Shown here piece by piece: positions 34,649 to 42,960 of a DNA stretch of 42,960 bases; position 1 is the stretch's first letter; every line of letters starts with the position of its first letter. Source of the stretch: Pseudomonadales bacterium (GTDB lineage: Bacteria > Pseudomonadota > Gammaproteobacteria > Pseudomonadales > Ketobacteraceae); assembly GCA_022361455.1 (NCBI GenBank), contig JAKSAW010000344.1, positions 1-42,960 on the forward strand. Reading direction: 5' to 3'. Below the pieces are notes generated by a model. It was given only the letters and a program-made list of their open reading frames with translations, had not been told where the DNA came from and did no database searches. The translations under genes and the position numbers were made by a program.

Positions 34649-36781
34649 ATGCGATTATTGTGCGTTGAGCCAACAAAGGCTTATCGGCGGCTACTGGATG
34701 CAGCGTTTGACGAAGCTGGAATATCAGCGGATTTTTGCGCAACCGGACAAGACGCACTGAAGCATTTACATGCTTCAGACGGCTTTGATTTCATTACCGT
34801 ATCTTTTTATTTAGAAGACGTCACGGCGATTGAGCTGATTAAATCTATTCGTAGTGATGATCGTTTTCGTTACACCCCAATCAGTTTGATCACTTCAGAA
34901 TCGAGCGAAGAGATTTTACATCGCGCCCTTGGTGTCGGTGTCACCGATATATTCCGTAAAGATGAAATTGAAACCTTGGTGATCTTTTTATCGCGCTTTA
35001 ATCGTAATAAAGATCAACTCGACGGTCGTGTACTTTGTATAGAGGACACCCTATCACAACAACAAATGATGAAAGCTCAGCTTGAATCCATTGGTCTCAA
35101 TGTGGACTGTTGTGAAAATCTTGATTCTGCTTGGCAACTATTTACAGCTAATGACTATGACTTGGTGATTACTGATATTGTCTTCGAAAAAGATCTCGGC
35201 GGCATCAAGCTGGTTAATAATATTCGTCGTTACCAAGGTGAGAAAGGAGATGTTCCTATTTTAGCTATGTCCGCCTTTGATGATCCTGTAAGGCGAATTG
35301 AAATCCTTAATCGCGGTGCTAATGAGTATATTTCTAAACCTATTCTTGAAGAGGAACTGATTGCGCGAGTAAGAGGTTTAATTGCTAATAAGAAATACAT
35401 CGATGCATTTAAGCAGGAGCAGGTTGAGCGGCGTCGCGAACTAGAAGTGGACCTAGTGCGTCATCAGAACTATGACCAGTTAACGTCGTTATACAACCGC
35501 ACTATGTTTATGGAGCAGCTAGCTCAAGATGTCTCTAGAGCTACTCGCCTAGGGCTGGTTGGTGCCGTTCTGTATGTAGACCTTGATAATTTCAAAAATA
35601 TTAACGATTTATTAGGTCATCAAATTGGTGATGGGCTGCTAAAACAAGTAGCAGAAAGATTAAATAGCATCCGAAGAGATGAGGATATTATTGCCCGTTT
35701 AGGAGGCGATGACTTCGTTATCTTGCTGACGGAAATTGGTAGGGACAATAAATCTGCGGGTGACTTTGCGCTGCACTTTGCTAAGCAAATACAAGCCTTA
35801 TTCAAGGCTCCTTTTAGTGTTTTAGATCAAGAGGTGGAAACTCAAACCTCGGTGGGTATTACCTTATACCCAACCGCCTTGACCAATGTTTATGACATCT
35901 TGAAACAAGCGGATGCGGCCCGTTATCAAGCTAAATCTAGTGGCAAGAACTCAGTCGCCTTTTATTCAGAAGAGCTACAGGGAGAGGTAGATGAGCGAGC
36001 TCGTATTGAAAACTGGCTGCGGCATGCGATTTCTAATAAAGAGCTTTATCTAAACTTTCAACCAGTATTTGAAAATGGCAAAAGTATTATCGGATGTGAA
36101 GCGTTATTACGCTGGCGCTTAAGTAATGGTGAGCAAATCTCTCCAGGCGTATTTATTCCAATCGCAGAAAACTCTGGTTTAATGGAAGATATTGGTGAGT
36201 GGGTAATGAAAGAGTCTTTCCTTGCCCTAAAACGTTGGAATGATGGTGGCTTGCCAGGTACATTTAAATATATCGCGATTAACTGTAGTGCTCGCCAATT
36301 TAAAATGGAGAGCTTTGTTGCCGATATCAAAGCGCTGGTGGAAAAAATCGGCGTATCACCGCAGCAAATAGAATTAGAAATTACAGAAACACTATTAATG
36401 GAAGATCTTGTTTCCATGATTCATAAAATGCATCAACTTCGAGAGCTTGGTTTTAGATTTTCGATTGATGACTTTGGCACAGGGTTTTCTTCGTTACGGT
36501 ATTTAAAACAATTACCCATCGATAAGCTCAAAATTGATCAGTCATTTGTTCGGGATATCGCTACGGATAGTAATGATCTAGCCATTGTGGAAACTGTTAT
36601 TGGTATGGCTCATACTATGAATATTTCCGTCGTGGCGGAGGGGGTTGAAACCCAAGAGCAAAGTCAGTTGCTACTAGATAGGAATTGCCAGTTGATGCAA
36701 GGCTATTTATTCAGCCGACCTATATCCGAATTAGATTTTATCGAGCTTGCTAAACAGAAAGTAGCGGCCGGCCAAAACTGA
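34649..36781 (+). CDS. Receiver-receiver-GGDEF-EAL cyclic-di-GMP signalling protein
   Basis: A 710-residue soluble protein with four domains in order. Receiver 1 (about 1-118) is degenerate: the phosphoacceptor position reads Ser52 (FITVSFYLED) and the N-terminal acidic pair is Glu-Pro. Receiver 2 (about 125-245) is intact: Glu132/Asp133, Asp176 (LVITDIVF), Ser208, Lys230 (ISKPI). The GGDEF domain (about 280-445) has GGDDF at 352-356, a one-residue variant of the active-site motif. The EAL domain (about 460-705) has Glu484-Ala-Leu and the usual catalytic set (NCSARQF, EITETLL, DDFGTGFSSL, KLKIDQSF, VAEGVET), so phosphodiesterase activity is likely. The ATG at 34649 is preceded by AAAAGGAAG. 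No kinase partner lies next to it. Confidence 0.94.
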   Translation: MRLLCVEPTKAYRRLLDAAFDEAGISADFCATGQDALKHLHASDGFDFITVSFYLEDVTAIELIKSIRSDDRFRYTPISLITSESSEEILHRALGVGVTDIFRKDEIETLVIFLSRFNRNKDQLDGRVLCIEDTLSQQQMMKAQLESIGLNVDCCENLDSAWQLFTANDYDLVITDIVFEKDLGGIKLVNNIRRYQGEKGDVPILAMSAFDDPVRRIEILNRGANEYISKPILEEELIARVRGLIANKKYIDAFKQEQVERRRELEVDLVRHQNYDQLTSLYNRTMFMEQLAQDVSRATRLGLVGAVLYVDLDNFKNINDLLGHQIGDGLLKQVAERLNSIRRDEDIIARLGGDDFVILLTEIGRDNKSAGDFALHFAKQIQALFKAPFSVLDQEVETQTSVGITLYPTALTNVYDILKQADAARYQAKSSGKNSVAFYSEELQGEVDERARIENWLRHAISNKELYLNFQPVFENGKSIIGCEALLRWRLSNGEQISPGVFIPIAENSGLMEDIGEWVMKESFLALKRWNDGGLPGTFKYIAINCSARQFKMESFVADIKALVEKIGVSPQQIELEITETLLMEDLVSMIHKMHQLRELGFRFSIDDFGTGFSSLRYLKQLPIDKLKIDQSFVRDIATDSNDLAIVETVIGMAHTMNISVVAEGVETQEQSQLLLDRNCQLMQGYLFSRPISELDFIELAKQKVAAGQN

Positions 36782-36801
36782 CCGGCGCCTTTACAATGAC
36801 T

Positions 36802-39800
36802 CTACTGAGCCTGATACTTTATACCGAAGAAAATCGAGAATATTAGTGGAATCACTAATAAGGTTAATACGGTAGATACCAGCAAACCAAATATAATCGT
36901 TACCGCCATCGGCTCCCACATGGGGCCACCACCTAACCACAGAGGAATTAATCCTAATACTGTTGTAAAGGTTGTCAGCAATATGGGGCGAAATCTCGAT
37001 TGGCATGCGTTAATAACGGCCTCTTGCCACGAATGACCGAAATCGTCATGTTCTTGATTCATTCGATCTAGCAATACAATTGCGTTATTAATAACGATAC
37101 CTGCAAGTGAAATTACGCCTAGAAATGTCATAAAGCCAAAATAAGACTTGGCGGCAAGTAATCCAAAGCTCACACCAATTAATGCCAGCGGAATAGTCAG
37201 CAGTATAATAACGGTGCGTCTAATACAGTTAAATTGCCCCATTAGTAAAATACAAATAATAAAGCCGGCAATGGGTAATTTCTCTGCAATTGATTCATTC
37301 GCTTTTCCTGACGACTCCGCTTCACCGCCCAGTGTCCAACGGTATCCTACGGGCCAGGATTGTTGCGCTTTTTCAAGCCACGGGATTAACTCAGCATTGA
37401 CTTGAGCCGCAGTTAAATGGGTATCTAAATCAGCAAATACTTCTAACGTCTTTTCACCATTTCGACGAAAAATCTGTGCAGGTTGAAACACTAATTCTGG
37501 ATCAGCTAACTGTGTGATTGGAACACTAACACCTTGGTTATTAAGAACCCCTAGGGTTCCGGCTGTTTCATAGTTACGGCTGCCGGCACTATGTGAACGC
37601 ATAATCACAGGAATAATCTTGTCACCTTCACGGAACTCCGTAAGAGTAATGCCACTAAATGCAGTTTGTAGAGAAGTGGCAATATCCGAGTGAGTGATAC
37701 CTGCTCTTTGTGCGCGTTGGGGATCAATTTTAATACGCATTTTTTTCTGCGATAGTCCCCAGTTGTCTTGGATGTTTCTAGTACCGTTAAATTCTGATAA
37801 GCGTCGCTTAATGCTATCAGCGATCTTGAATAATTGATCGCTGTCTTTACCGCTAATTCTAACCGCGACGGGATGTTTAATCGCAGTACCATTTTCTAGC
37901 TTTCGAATGGTGTATTGCCCGTCTGCTAAATTATCGAATAAATAGTTGTCGACCTTTGCCATTAGAGCATCTACTAGCTTGCCGCCTTCAGTAGTATTGA
38001 CCAGAATAAATGCGTAATTACTGGTGGCTGGCTTAGGTGAGTGTGTAAGCACAAAACGAACACCTCCATTGCCTAAGAACGTTGCCCAGTTTCTTATTCC
38101 AGGAGTTTTATCATCTTTTGAAAGTAGCTCTGTATCCAAGTAACTTTCAATTTCATTGATGCGCTTTTCGGTATAGGCTAATGGTGTGCCTAAAGGAAAC
38201 TCGATTTCGATGGTGAATATGGGGTCGGTCTTAGGCGGGAAAAAGATTTTTGGTACCCAACCTAGTGCCACCATCGCTAAACCGAATGCGCCAATAACGG
38301 CAGCACTACTAATGGCTTTATGGCGAAGTACCCAATTTAACACTACTAAATATCGTTCTGTTAAAACATCAAAAAAGCCGCCTTGTTGTTTCTGTTTTAA
38401 TCTTATAAATAAAACACACAATAAAGGTATTAAGGTTAGTGCGACAAGGAATGAACAAAGCAGGGTAATAGTCACCACCTTAAAGAGTGGCGCTGTGTAT
38501 TCCCCAATGGCGCTTTCGGCTAAATAGATGGGCAGGAAGGCGGCAGAGGTGGTTAATGACGATGTCAGCAATGGTATTTTGAGTTCGTTGGCAGCCTCCA
38601 AAGCAGCCTTTTTACGTTCAATGCCGTCACTCATTTTAACCATAATGCTTTCTGCCATTACGATTGCATTGTCAACTAGGAGACCTAGCGCAATCATTAA
38701 GGCGGCCAGTGAAATTTGATCCATACCGATATCGAGCAAGGTCATCACAAATAGCGTGGACGCAATAGCCACCGGAATGAGAACTGCAACGATTACACCA
38801 GTACGTAGTCCCAAAAAGGCTAACATGACTAAAGTAACTACCACGATCGCTTGGAGAAGATTGGAAACAAAATCGCTAACGGTTTTGTTAACGATGTCAG
38901 ATTCCATCGCTACCTTTTTGAAATCAATACCAATGGGATAGCTCTGTAGAATCTCTTCCATGCGTTGTTCCACTATGCTACCGAGGTTAGTGATGTTGCC
39001 TCCGGAACGCATGGCGACGGCTAGTCCAAGAGCTTGCTCGCCATTTAAACGCATGAAGTTTTTTGGCGGGTCGATATAGCCCCGATAAATATGCGCAATA
39101 TCGCCGAGAGATACCAATTCATTGCTGCCAGGTATGTTGATAAGTGTGGAACGTAAATCTCTGATCGACTCGAAATCACCGGATGGTTCGAGGGTAATGG
39201 TTTCTAGTTCGGTATAGATTTCGCCGCCGGGATTTATAATATTTCGGCTGCTCAAAGCGCTTGCTAGTTGCTTAGGAGAAATTCCAATTTCATTTAAACG
39301 GCTGGGTTTGTACTCGACGAAGATACGTTCGTCTTGAGCCCCCAATATATCTACTTTGGCTACGTCCTCGATGAGTAATAGATCATTGCGGACGTTGTCC
39401 GCCACCTCTTTTATTTCCGCATAGGAGAAGCCATCACCGGTAATGCCATAAACAATGCCATAAACATCACCAAACTCATCATTCACTATGGGTGTGGAGG
39501 TGCCTTCTGGTAAATCTCTAGATGCTTCATCAACTTTACGTCGTAGGTTGTCCCAAATGGGGCGCATATCCGTGTAGCTTTCACGTATATTGACCACAAT
39601 AATGGAAACGCCAGTTTTGTTCTCGCTAGTAACAAAGTCCAGCTCAGGCATTTGGCGAATTTTCTCCTCAAGCTTATCACTTACCAGTTCTTCAACTCGT
39701 TCAGGACTGGCGCCGGGAAAATAAGTAATGACCTGTGCCGCACGAATGATAAACCCTGGATCCTGCGCTCTTGGAATGGAAAAATAGGCCTGTATTCCTG

Positions 39801-39870
39801 AAATCACCAAGGTTGCAATAATTAGCAGGGTAAATTGCCGACGCTCAAGTGCGATATTAGTTAAATTCAT
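36802..39870 (-). CDS. RND-family efflux pump, inner-membrane transporter
   Basis: A 1022-residue RND transporter of the AcrB-like superfamily, using the proton gradient to drive export. Twelve membrane segments are expected; the first is at about 12-30, and those around 335-500 and 850-1015 are clearly hydrophobic. In membrane segment 4 the proton-relay site reads GLLVDNAIVMAE with Asp400 followed by Asn401, where AcrB has two Asp residues. In segment 10 INNAIVLLD carries Asn928 where AcrB has Lys. This single-Asp pattern is found in several RND subfamilies, so the pump is likely active. It is last in the operon, 18 nt after the adaptor gene. Substrate is unknown. Confidence 0.95.
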   Translation of the reverse strand: MNLTNIALERRQFTLLIIATLVISGIQAYFSIPRAQDPGFIIRAAQVITYFPGASPERVEELVSDKLEEKIRQMPELDFVTSENKTGVSIIVVNIRESYTDMRPIWDNLRRKVDEASRDLPEGTSTPIVNDEFGDVYGIVYGITGDGFSYAEIKEVADNVRNDLLLIEDVAKVDILGAQDERIFVEYKPSRLNEIGISPKQLASALSSRNIINPGGEIYTELETITLEPSGDFESIRDLRSTLINIPGSNELVSLGDIAHIYRGYIDPPKNFMRLNGEQALGLAVAMRSGGNITNLGSIVEQRMEEILQSYPIGIDFKKVAMESDIVNKTVSDFVSNLLQAIVVVTLVMLAFLGLRTGVIVAVLIPVAIASTLFVMTLLDIGMDQISLAALMIALGLLVDNAIVMAESIMVKMSDGIERKKAALEAANELKIPLLTSSLTTSAAFLPIYLAESAIGEYTAPLFKVVTITLLCSFLVALTLIPLLCVLFIRLKQKQQGGFFDVLTERYLVVLNWVLRHKAISSAAVIGAFGLAMVALGWVPKIFFPPKTDPIFTIEIEFPLGTPLAYTEKRINEIESYLDTELLSKDDKTPGIRNWATFLGNGGVRFVLTHSPKPATSNYAFILVNTTEGGKLVDALMAKVDNYLFDNLADGQYTIRKLENGTAIKHPVAVRISGKDSDQLFKIADSIKRRLSEFNGTRNIQDNWGLSQKKMRIKIDPQRAQRAGITHSDIATSLQTAFSGITLTEFREGDKIIPVIMRSHSAGSRNYETAGTLGVLNNQGVSVPITQLADPELVFQPAQIFRRNGEKTLEVFADLDTHLTAAQVNAELIPWLEKAQQSWPVGYRWTLGGEAESSGKANESIAEKLPIAGFIICILLMGQFNCIRRTVIILLTIPLALIGVSFGLLAAKSYFGFMTFLGVISLAGIVINNAIVLLDRMNQEHDDFGHSWQEAVINACQSRFRPILLTTFTTVLGLIPLWLGGGPMWEPMAVTIIFGLLVSTVLTLLVIPLIFSIFFGIKYQAQ

Positions 39871-39888
39871 TTCGCTTACGCCCCAATC

Positions 39889-40986
39889 TTATTGGTCTGC
39901 TTGATATTTAACGGTCATGCCGTCATAAAGCTGATTAATGCCTTTGCTAATAATTACCTCGCCAGCACTAATACCATCCACCACTTGTAAGGTTTCACCA
40001 CCAAACTGCCCCAGCTTTATTAGTCGCTTTTCCAATATTGCACTGCCATTACCTTGGTCCTTAACAACGTAAACAAAGGTGTTATCGCGCTCCGCTTGCA
40101 CCACATGCAGAGGTAAGAAAATACTATTTTCGCCTTGCTTTTGAACCTTAGTTATAAAGTAAACAACGGCTGCCATACCAGGCAGCACTTGTTTTTTGGG
40201 ATCGTTCAAATTAATAGTCACTGGGTAAGCTGTGCCTTGGGCATCAACCCCTACTTCAGTGATGGTGCCTGTTAGTCTTTCATCTTTTATGGCATTGAAT
40301 TGAACGAATACTTTATCGTCCTTTTTGATATGCGTAATAAAAGTTTCGGCAACCGCAGTTTCTACCTTTATGGTATCGCCACAATTTACTGTTACCACTG
40401 GACTTCCAGCGTTAACGTTTTCCCCTACTTCAACTTCGGTAGTGGCTACTACACAATTGTCTTCTCGATTGAATAGCTCGGTATAACTTAATTTTTGTTT
40501 AGCGAGAGCTAGTTGTTTTTGCGCTTGGGTGACTAAGGCTTTTGCGGCCTCGTTTTGTGCTAGCGCATTATCTAGCTCGGTACGTGACGCTGTTTCAGAT
40601 TCGTACAGTTTCTTAATGCGGCCATAATTAGCAGCTGCATTTTTAGCTTCGGCTTGCGCTTGAGCGACTGATGCTTGAGCCTTTTGTAACTCTAATTGGC
40701 TATCGCTTTTGTTGAGGGATGCGATTCGTTGGCCGTTTTCTAACTTGTCACCAATTTTTACTTCTAGTGCGTCTATCTTGCCGGAAATGCGGAAGCTTAG
40801 CCGCGATTTTAAACCGGCCTTGGCAACCCCTGAGAATTCCCGATAAACTTCTTTTTGATCGTCTGACACCACCATGGTTACAACTGGGCGCAGTTTAGGT
40901 TCCGTAGGAACATCTTCAGTTTGTTCACAGCCAGTGAGTGCAATGCATAGTAGTGAGCAAGCAATTAAGCGGTTTCGTAAACTCAT
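39889..40986 (-). CDS. RND efflux periplasmic adaptor lipoprotein
   Basis: A 365-residue membrane-fusion protein that joins the inner-membrane pump to the outer-membrane channel. Residues 1-20 form a lipoprotein signal ending LTGC, with Cys20 the lipidated residue. The order then is a beta-barrel/lipoyl half (SFRISGKIDALEVKIGDKLE, about 66-85), a long coiled-coil hairpin (about 95-170, Ala/Gln/Glu rich), the second lipoyl half (VEVGENVNAGSPVVTVNCGD, about 185-204) and a C-terminal beta-barrel ending in GISAGEVIISKGINQLYDG. It sits 4 nt after the TolC-like gene. ATG at 40986. Confidence 0.95.
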   Translation of the reverse strand: MSLRNRLIACSLLCIALTGCEQTEDVPTEPKLRPVVTMVVSDDQKEVYREFSGVAKAGLKSRLSFRISGKIDALEVKIGDKLENGQRIASLNKSDSQLELQKAQASVAQAQAEAKNAAANYGRIKKLYESETASRTELDNALAQNEAAKALVTQAQKQLALAKQKLSYTELFNREDNCVVATTEVEVGENVNAGSPVVTVNCGDTIKVETAVAETFITHIKKDDKVFVQFNAIKDERLTGTITEVGVDAQGTAYPVTINLNDPKKQVLPGMAAVVYFITKVQKQGENSIFLPLHVVQAERDNTFVYVVKDQGNGSAILEKRLIKLGQFGGETLQVVDGISAGEVIISKGINQLYDGMTVKYQADQ

Positions 40987-40990
40987 AAAG

Positions 40991-42960
40991 TTATTCCTGC
41001 ATAATATTTTTAATGGCTGTGGGATCTTCTAAATCAAAGAAATAAGCGATCGAACGTTGGTACTCGATTTGATCTTCTAAGTAATCATAAACGGCGTTGG
41101 TCGCTGAAACACTAGCACCAAAAGCTTGGTTTTGTGCATCTAAGAAGTCTACGATAGACACGGTACCCCTCTCGTAGGAATCCCGTACAATCGCATAGTT
41201 TTGTTGTGCCGCTTTTAGTGCATTCTCGGATAATTCTATACCGGGGTAGCTAGCGGACATTTGGTTTACCGCCGTTCTAATCCGTTGGCGAATCTGACGC
41301 TCAGTATTCGTTAGCTGAAAATTCAGTTGATGGATAAGATTAGTGGTTTGCTTAACTTCAGCAGAGCGCTCGCCCCCACTATAAAGGGGTAGCGAAAGCA
41401 CGATCGCTACACTGCCATCGGTGTCGTTGATATCGACACCTGGGGGGAAATTGTCCCCTTCTCCGTTCTCGTCTACATGCTCTTTTAGCGAAGCTTGTAA
41501 GCTAACATCAGGTAAATAGTATTGGCGTTGGTTAGCCTTCAATAACCGTTCTTGTGCTTTGATAGTTAGCTTCAGGCTTTCCAACTCCGGTGATCGTTTA
41601 GCGCCAAAGCGTTCACTTTTGTTCGCGAAGTTTTGTAACGCTTTAGGGCCAGTGACATAGCGTTCAGTCACGCGACGATTAAAATCAAAAATCGCATGGT
41701 CTTTGGTGATCACTTCTGTGGCAACTTCTTCTGTAAGTGGACGATTGAGTAGCTGGTTTAATTGCAAACGGGCATTTTGCAATCGTGCTTCGGCATCTAA
41801 GAGCGAACGCTGGTTTTCGGATACTTGGCTTTGCCAGCGAAAGATTTCCGATTTTCGTGCGGCACCAGCTGATACTCGGCGTTCGGCTCGTTTTAAGTTG
41901 GCTTTGGTTAACTCTAAATTGCTCTTCTCCACTTCTACTAGGCTTTGTGCGCGGAGCAAATTTAAATACGCCTGAGAAGCGTCTGAGATGATATCCAATT
42001 CGGTGGCTAGTAAATCTTTTTGTCGCGCATTTTGCAGTTTCTTTTGTACGCTGATGTTGGAATAGGCGGCTTCGCTATAAAGAAGTTGTTGTAGGGTTAA
42101 GGAAGCGGATAAATCCCTCTCGGCACTATTACCATTGCTGAATCGAGCGCGGTCTTCATCGATCAAAGTTTGTTGAACATCTATCGATAGCTGTGGCAAT
42201 CGTTTTGCTTTAGCGATTTCAACATCAGATGCATTGGCCTCAAATGCTTTGCGCTCAGCCATCAATGACAAGTTTTGTTTAACCGCTTCTTGAGCAACAA
42301 GTGGCATGGTCCATTGTGTGCCTTGGGACTCTGTGCTCACACTAATGATTTCAGCTTTTTGGAGGGTGGACCATTTGAGACCGATGCCAAGCTCATTTGC
42401 AGTATCTTGATTCACAAAAAGCTGGTGATCGATTTCTAAATAAACGTTTAAAGACTCAGCGGGATCTCCATTAAGAATATCGCGAATATTTAGTGCTATA
42501 CGGCGGCGCTCGCGCTTATGGGTATTTTCGTGATTATATACAGCAAGAAATCCTTGCTTCACAACACGATTGTCCTGCATGGCAAAAGCAGCGATCATAC
42601 GTTTGATCATGGCTTTGCCAAGGTATTGTATATGGGTATTGGTTAGACGTTCGGTGGGCAATAAATAAATGGCATCCTCAGAAGTCAAGGCATTCTCTAT
42701 GGCTTCGATGGCCGATTGAATATTAGTATCGATAGGGATAAACACCATCTCAATGCCCTCTTGAAGGACACGGGCTTTTGCGGCGCTGAATAATTGATTG
42801 AAGCTCTTAATTTGCGTTAAAGATGAATCGCCCACTAAGCCAAGTTTTTTGAATGGCTTAATGTCCCGATAAAGCTGAATATCTTTTAGAAAGGAGCGTT
42901 CATGGAGGATATAGGTAAGGTTCCTCTTGCCACTAGTCTCTACTTCTCGAGGCACCGATT
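40991..42960 (-). CDS. TolC-like outer-membrane efflux protein with N-terminal periplasmic-binding-like domain (partial)
   Basis: The frame is open past the right edge, so the N-terminus is missing; a GTG at 42955 is not a convincing start. About 654 codons are seen. Residues 35-205 resemble the substrate-binding domain of uncharacterised ABC transporters (KLGLVGDSSL, SEDAIYLLPTERLTN, AAFAMQDNRVVKQGFLAVYN, RRRIALNIRDILNGDPAESL). From about 215 to 645 it is a TolC/OEP-type protein with two long helical hairpin repeats, including QEAVKQNLSLMAERKAFEA and the C-terminal NYAIVRDSYERGTVSIVDFLDAQ. The OEP part probably forms the outer-membrane channel for the RND pump downstream; the binding-like part would sit in the periplasm. 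Confidence 0.9.
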   Translation of the reverse strand, partial: SVPREVETSGKRNLTYILHERSFLKDIQLYRDIKPFKKLGLVGDSSLTQIKSFNQLFSAAKARVLQEGIEMVFIPIDTNIQSAIEAIENALTSEDAIYLLPTERLTNTHIQYLGKAMIKRMIAAFAMQDNRVVKQGFLAVYNHENTHKRERRRIALNIRDILNGDPAESLNVYLEIDHQLFVNQDTANELGIGLKWSTLQKAEIISVSTESQGTQWTMPLVAQEAVKQNLSLMAERKAFEANASDVEIAKAKRLPQLSIDVQQTLIDEDRARFSNGNSAERDLSASLTLQQLLYSEAAYSNISVQKKLQNARQKDLLATELDIISDASQAYLNLLRAQSLVEVEKSNLELTKANLKRAERRVSAGAARKSEIFRWQSQVSENQRSLLDAEARLQNARLQLNQLLNRPLTEEVATEVITKDHAIFDFNRRVTERYVTGPKALQNFANKSERFGAKRSPELESLKLTIKAQERLLKANQRQYYLPDVSLQASLKEHVDENGEGDNFPPGVDINDTDGSVAIVLSLPLYSGGERSAEVKQTTNLIHQLNFQLTNTERQIRQRIRTAVNQMSASYPGIELSENALKAAQQNYAIVRDSYERGTVSIVDFLDAQNQAFGASVSATNAVYDYLEDQIEYQRSIAYFFDLEDPTAIKNIMQE

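Noticed and set aside
36058..36417. 119-codon minus-strand frame in the EAL domain
   Set aside because: It overlaps invariant EAL motifs on the other strand and has no recognisable features.
36765..36795. GC-rich near-palindrome between the convergent GGDEF-EAL and RND genes
   Set aside because: The pairing is interrupted by mismatches and no proper T run follows, so a terminator could not be supported.
38186..38527. 113-codon plus-strand frame inside the RND pump gene
   Set aside because: It is antisense to transmembrane segments, which often leave open frames; no ribosome binding site or family match.
1..42960. tRNA, rRNA, CRISPR array, insertion sequence or prophage
   Set aside because: No clover-leaf sequences, repeat-spacer arrays, transposase or integrase motifs were recognised by reading both strands.

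Overview
The window looks like a chromosomal segment of a marine-type gammaproteobacterium. GC is moderate, roughly mid-40s by eye. It carries the split glycyl-tRNA synthetase (glyQ/glyS), a TonB2-type energy-transducing operon with DUF3450 and a TtpC-like protein, a FapA/DUF342 protein, an RND efflux operon and a GGDEF-EAL protein, a combination familiar from Oceanospirillales/Alteromonadales/Cellvibrionales-like genomes. I cannot name a genus. I saw no rRNA, tRNA, CRISPR, IS element, integrase or phage gene. Coding density is high and the genes sit in tight operons.

Layout. (1) 1-2963, minus strand: glyS (cut by the left edge) and glyQ. (2) 3122-5402, minus: a two-gene signalling unit, a receiver-TPR response regulator overlapping a soluble histidine-kinase-like ATPase. 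(3) 5539-6829, minus: an unrecognised 227-residue protein overlapping a SAM methyltransferase. (4) 6980-13028, minus: DUF3450, TtpC-like MotA/TolQ/ExbB protein, ExbB2, ExbD2, TonB2 and a TPR protein, followed by a PIG3-type quinone oxidoreductase. This probably energises outer-membrane TonB-dependent receptors. (5) 13250-18516: a class III CoA-transferase divergent from an operon of VOC protein, alpha/beta hydrolase, acyl-CoA dehydrogenase and a GntR/FCD regulator. The divergent promoter region holds two near-identical 10-bp palindromes that are good candidate operators. This looks like a small self-regulated acyl-CoA catabolic module of unknown substrate. (6) 18695-21231, plus: FapA/DUF342 protein and an RhlG-like short-chain dehydrogenase, closed by a terminator shared with the convergent genes. 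(7) 21304-22852, minus: a GyrI-like effector-binding protein and a WYL (YafY-type) regulator with an inverted repeat between them.

(8) 23149-32425, plus: the most interesting region. Five consecutive genes encode circularly permuted ATP-grasp, alpha-E and transglutaminase-like domains, twice: first as separate ATP-grasp and alpha-E genes plus a 1123-residue transglutaminase/DUF2126 amidoligase fusion, then as an ATP-grasp/alpha-E fusion plus a stand-alone transglutaminase. Domain families of this kind have been predicted from genome context to synthesise and process peptide-like or amide-linked products. The product is unknown to me. (9) 32707-34449, plus: an SCP2-like protein and an iron-dependent alcohol dehydrogenase, preceded by a 15-bp palindrome and followed by a strong terminator hairpin.

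(10) 34649-36781, plus: a protein with two receivers, GGDEF and EAL, whose first receiver is degenerate. (11) 36802-42960, minus: an RND efflux operon of a TolC-like protein with a periplasmic-binding-like N-terminal domain (cut by the right edge), a lipoprotein adaptor and an RND pump. Function calls rest on reading motifs and recalled family features; no database search was run.
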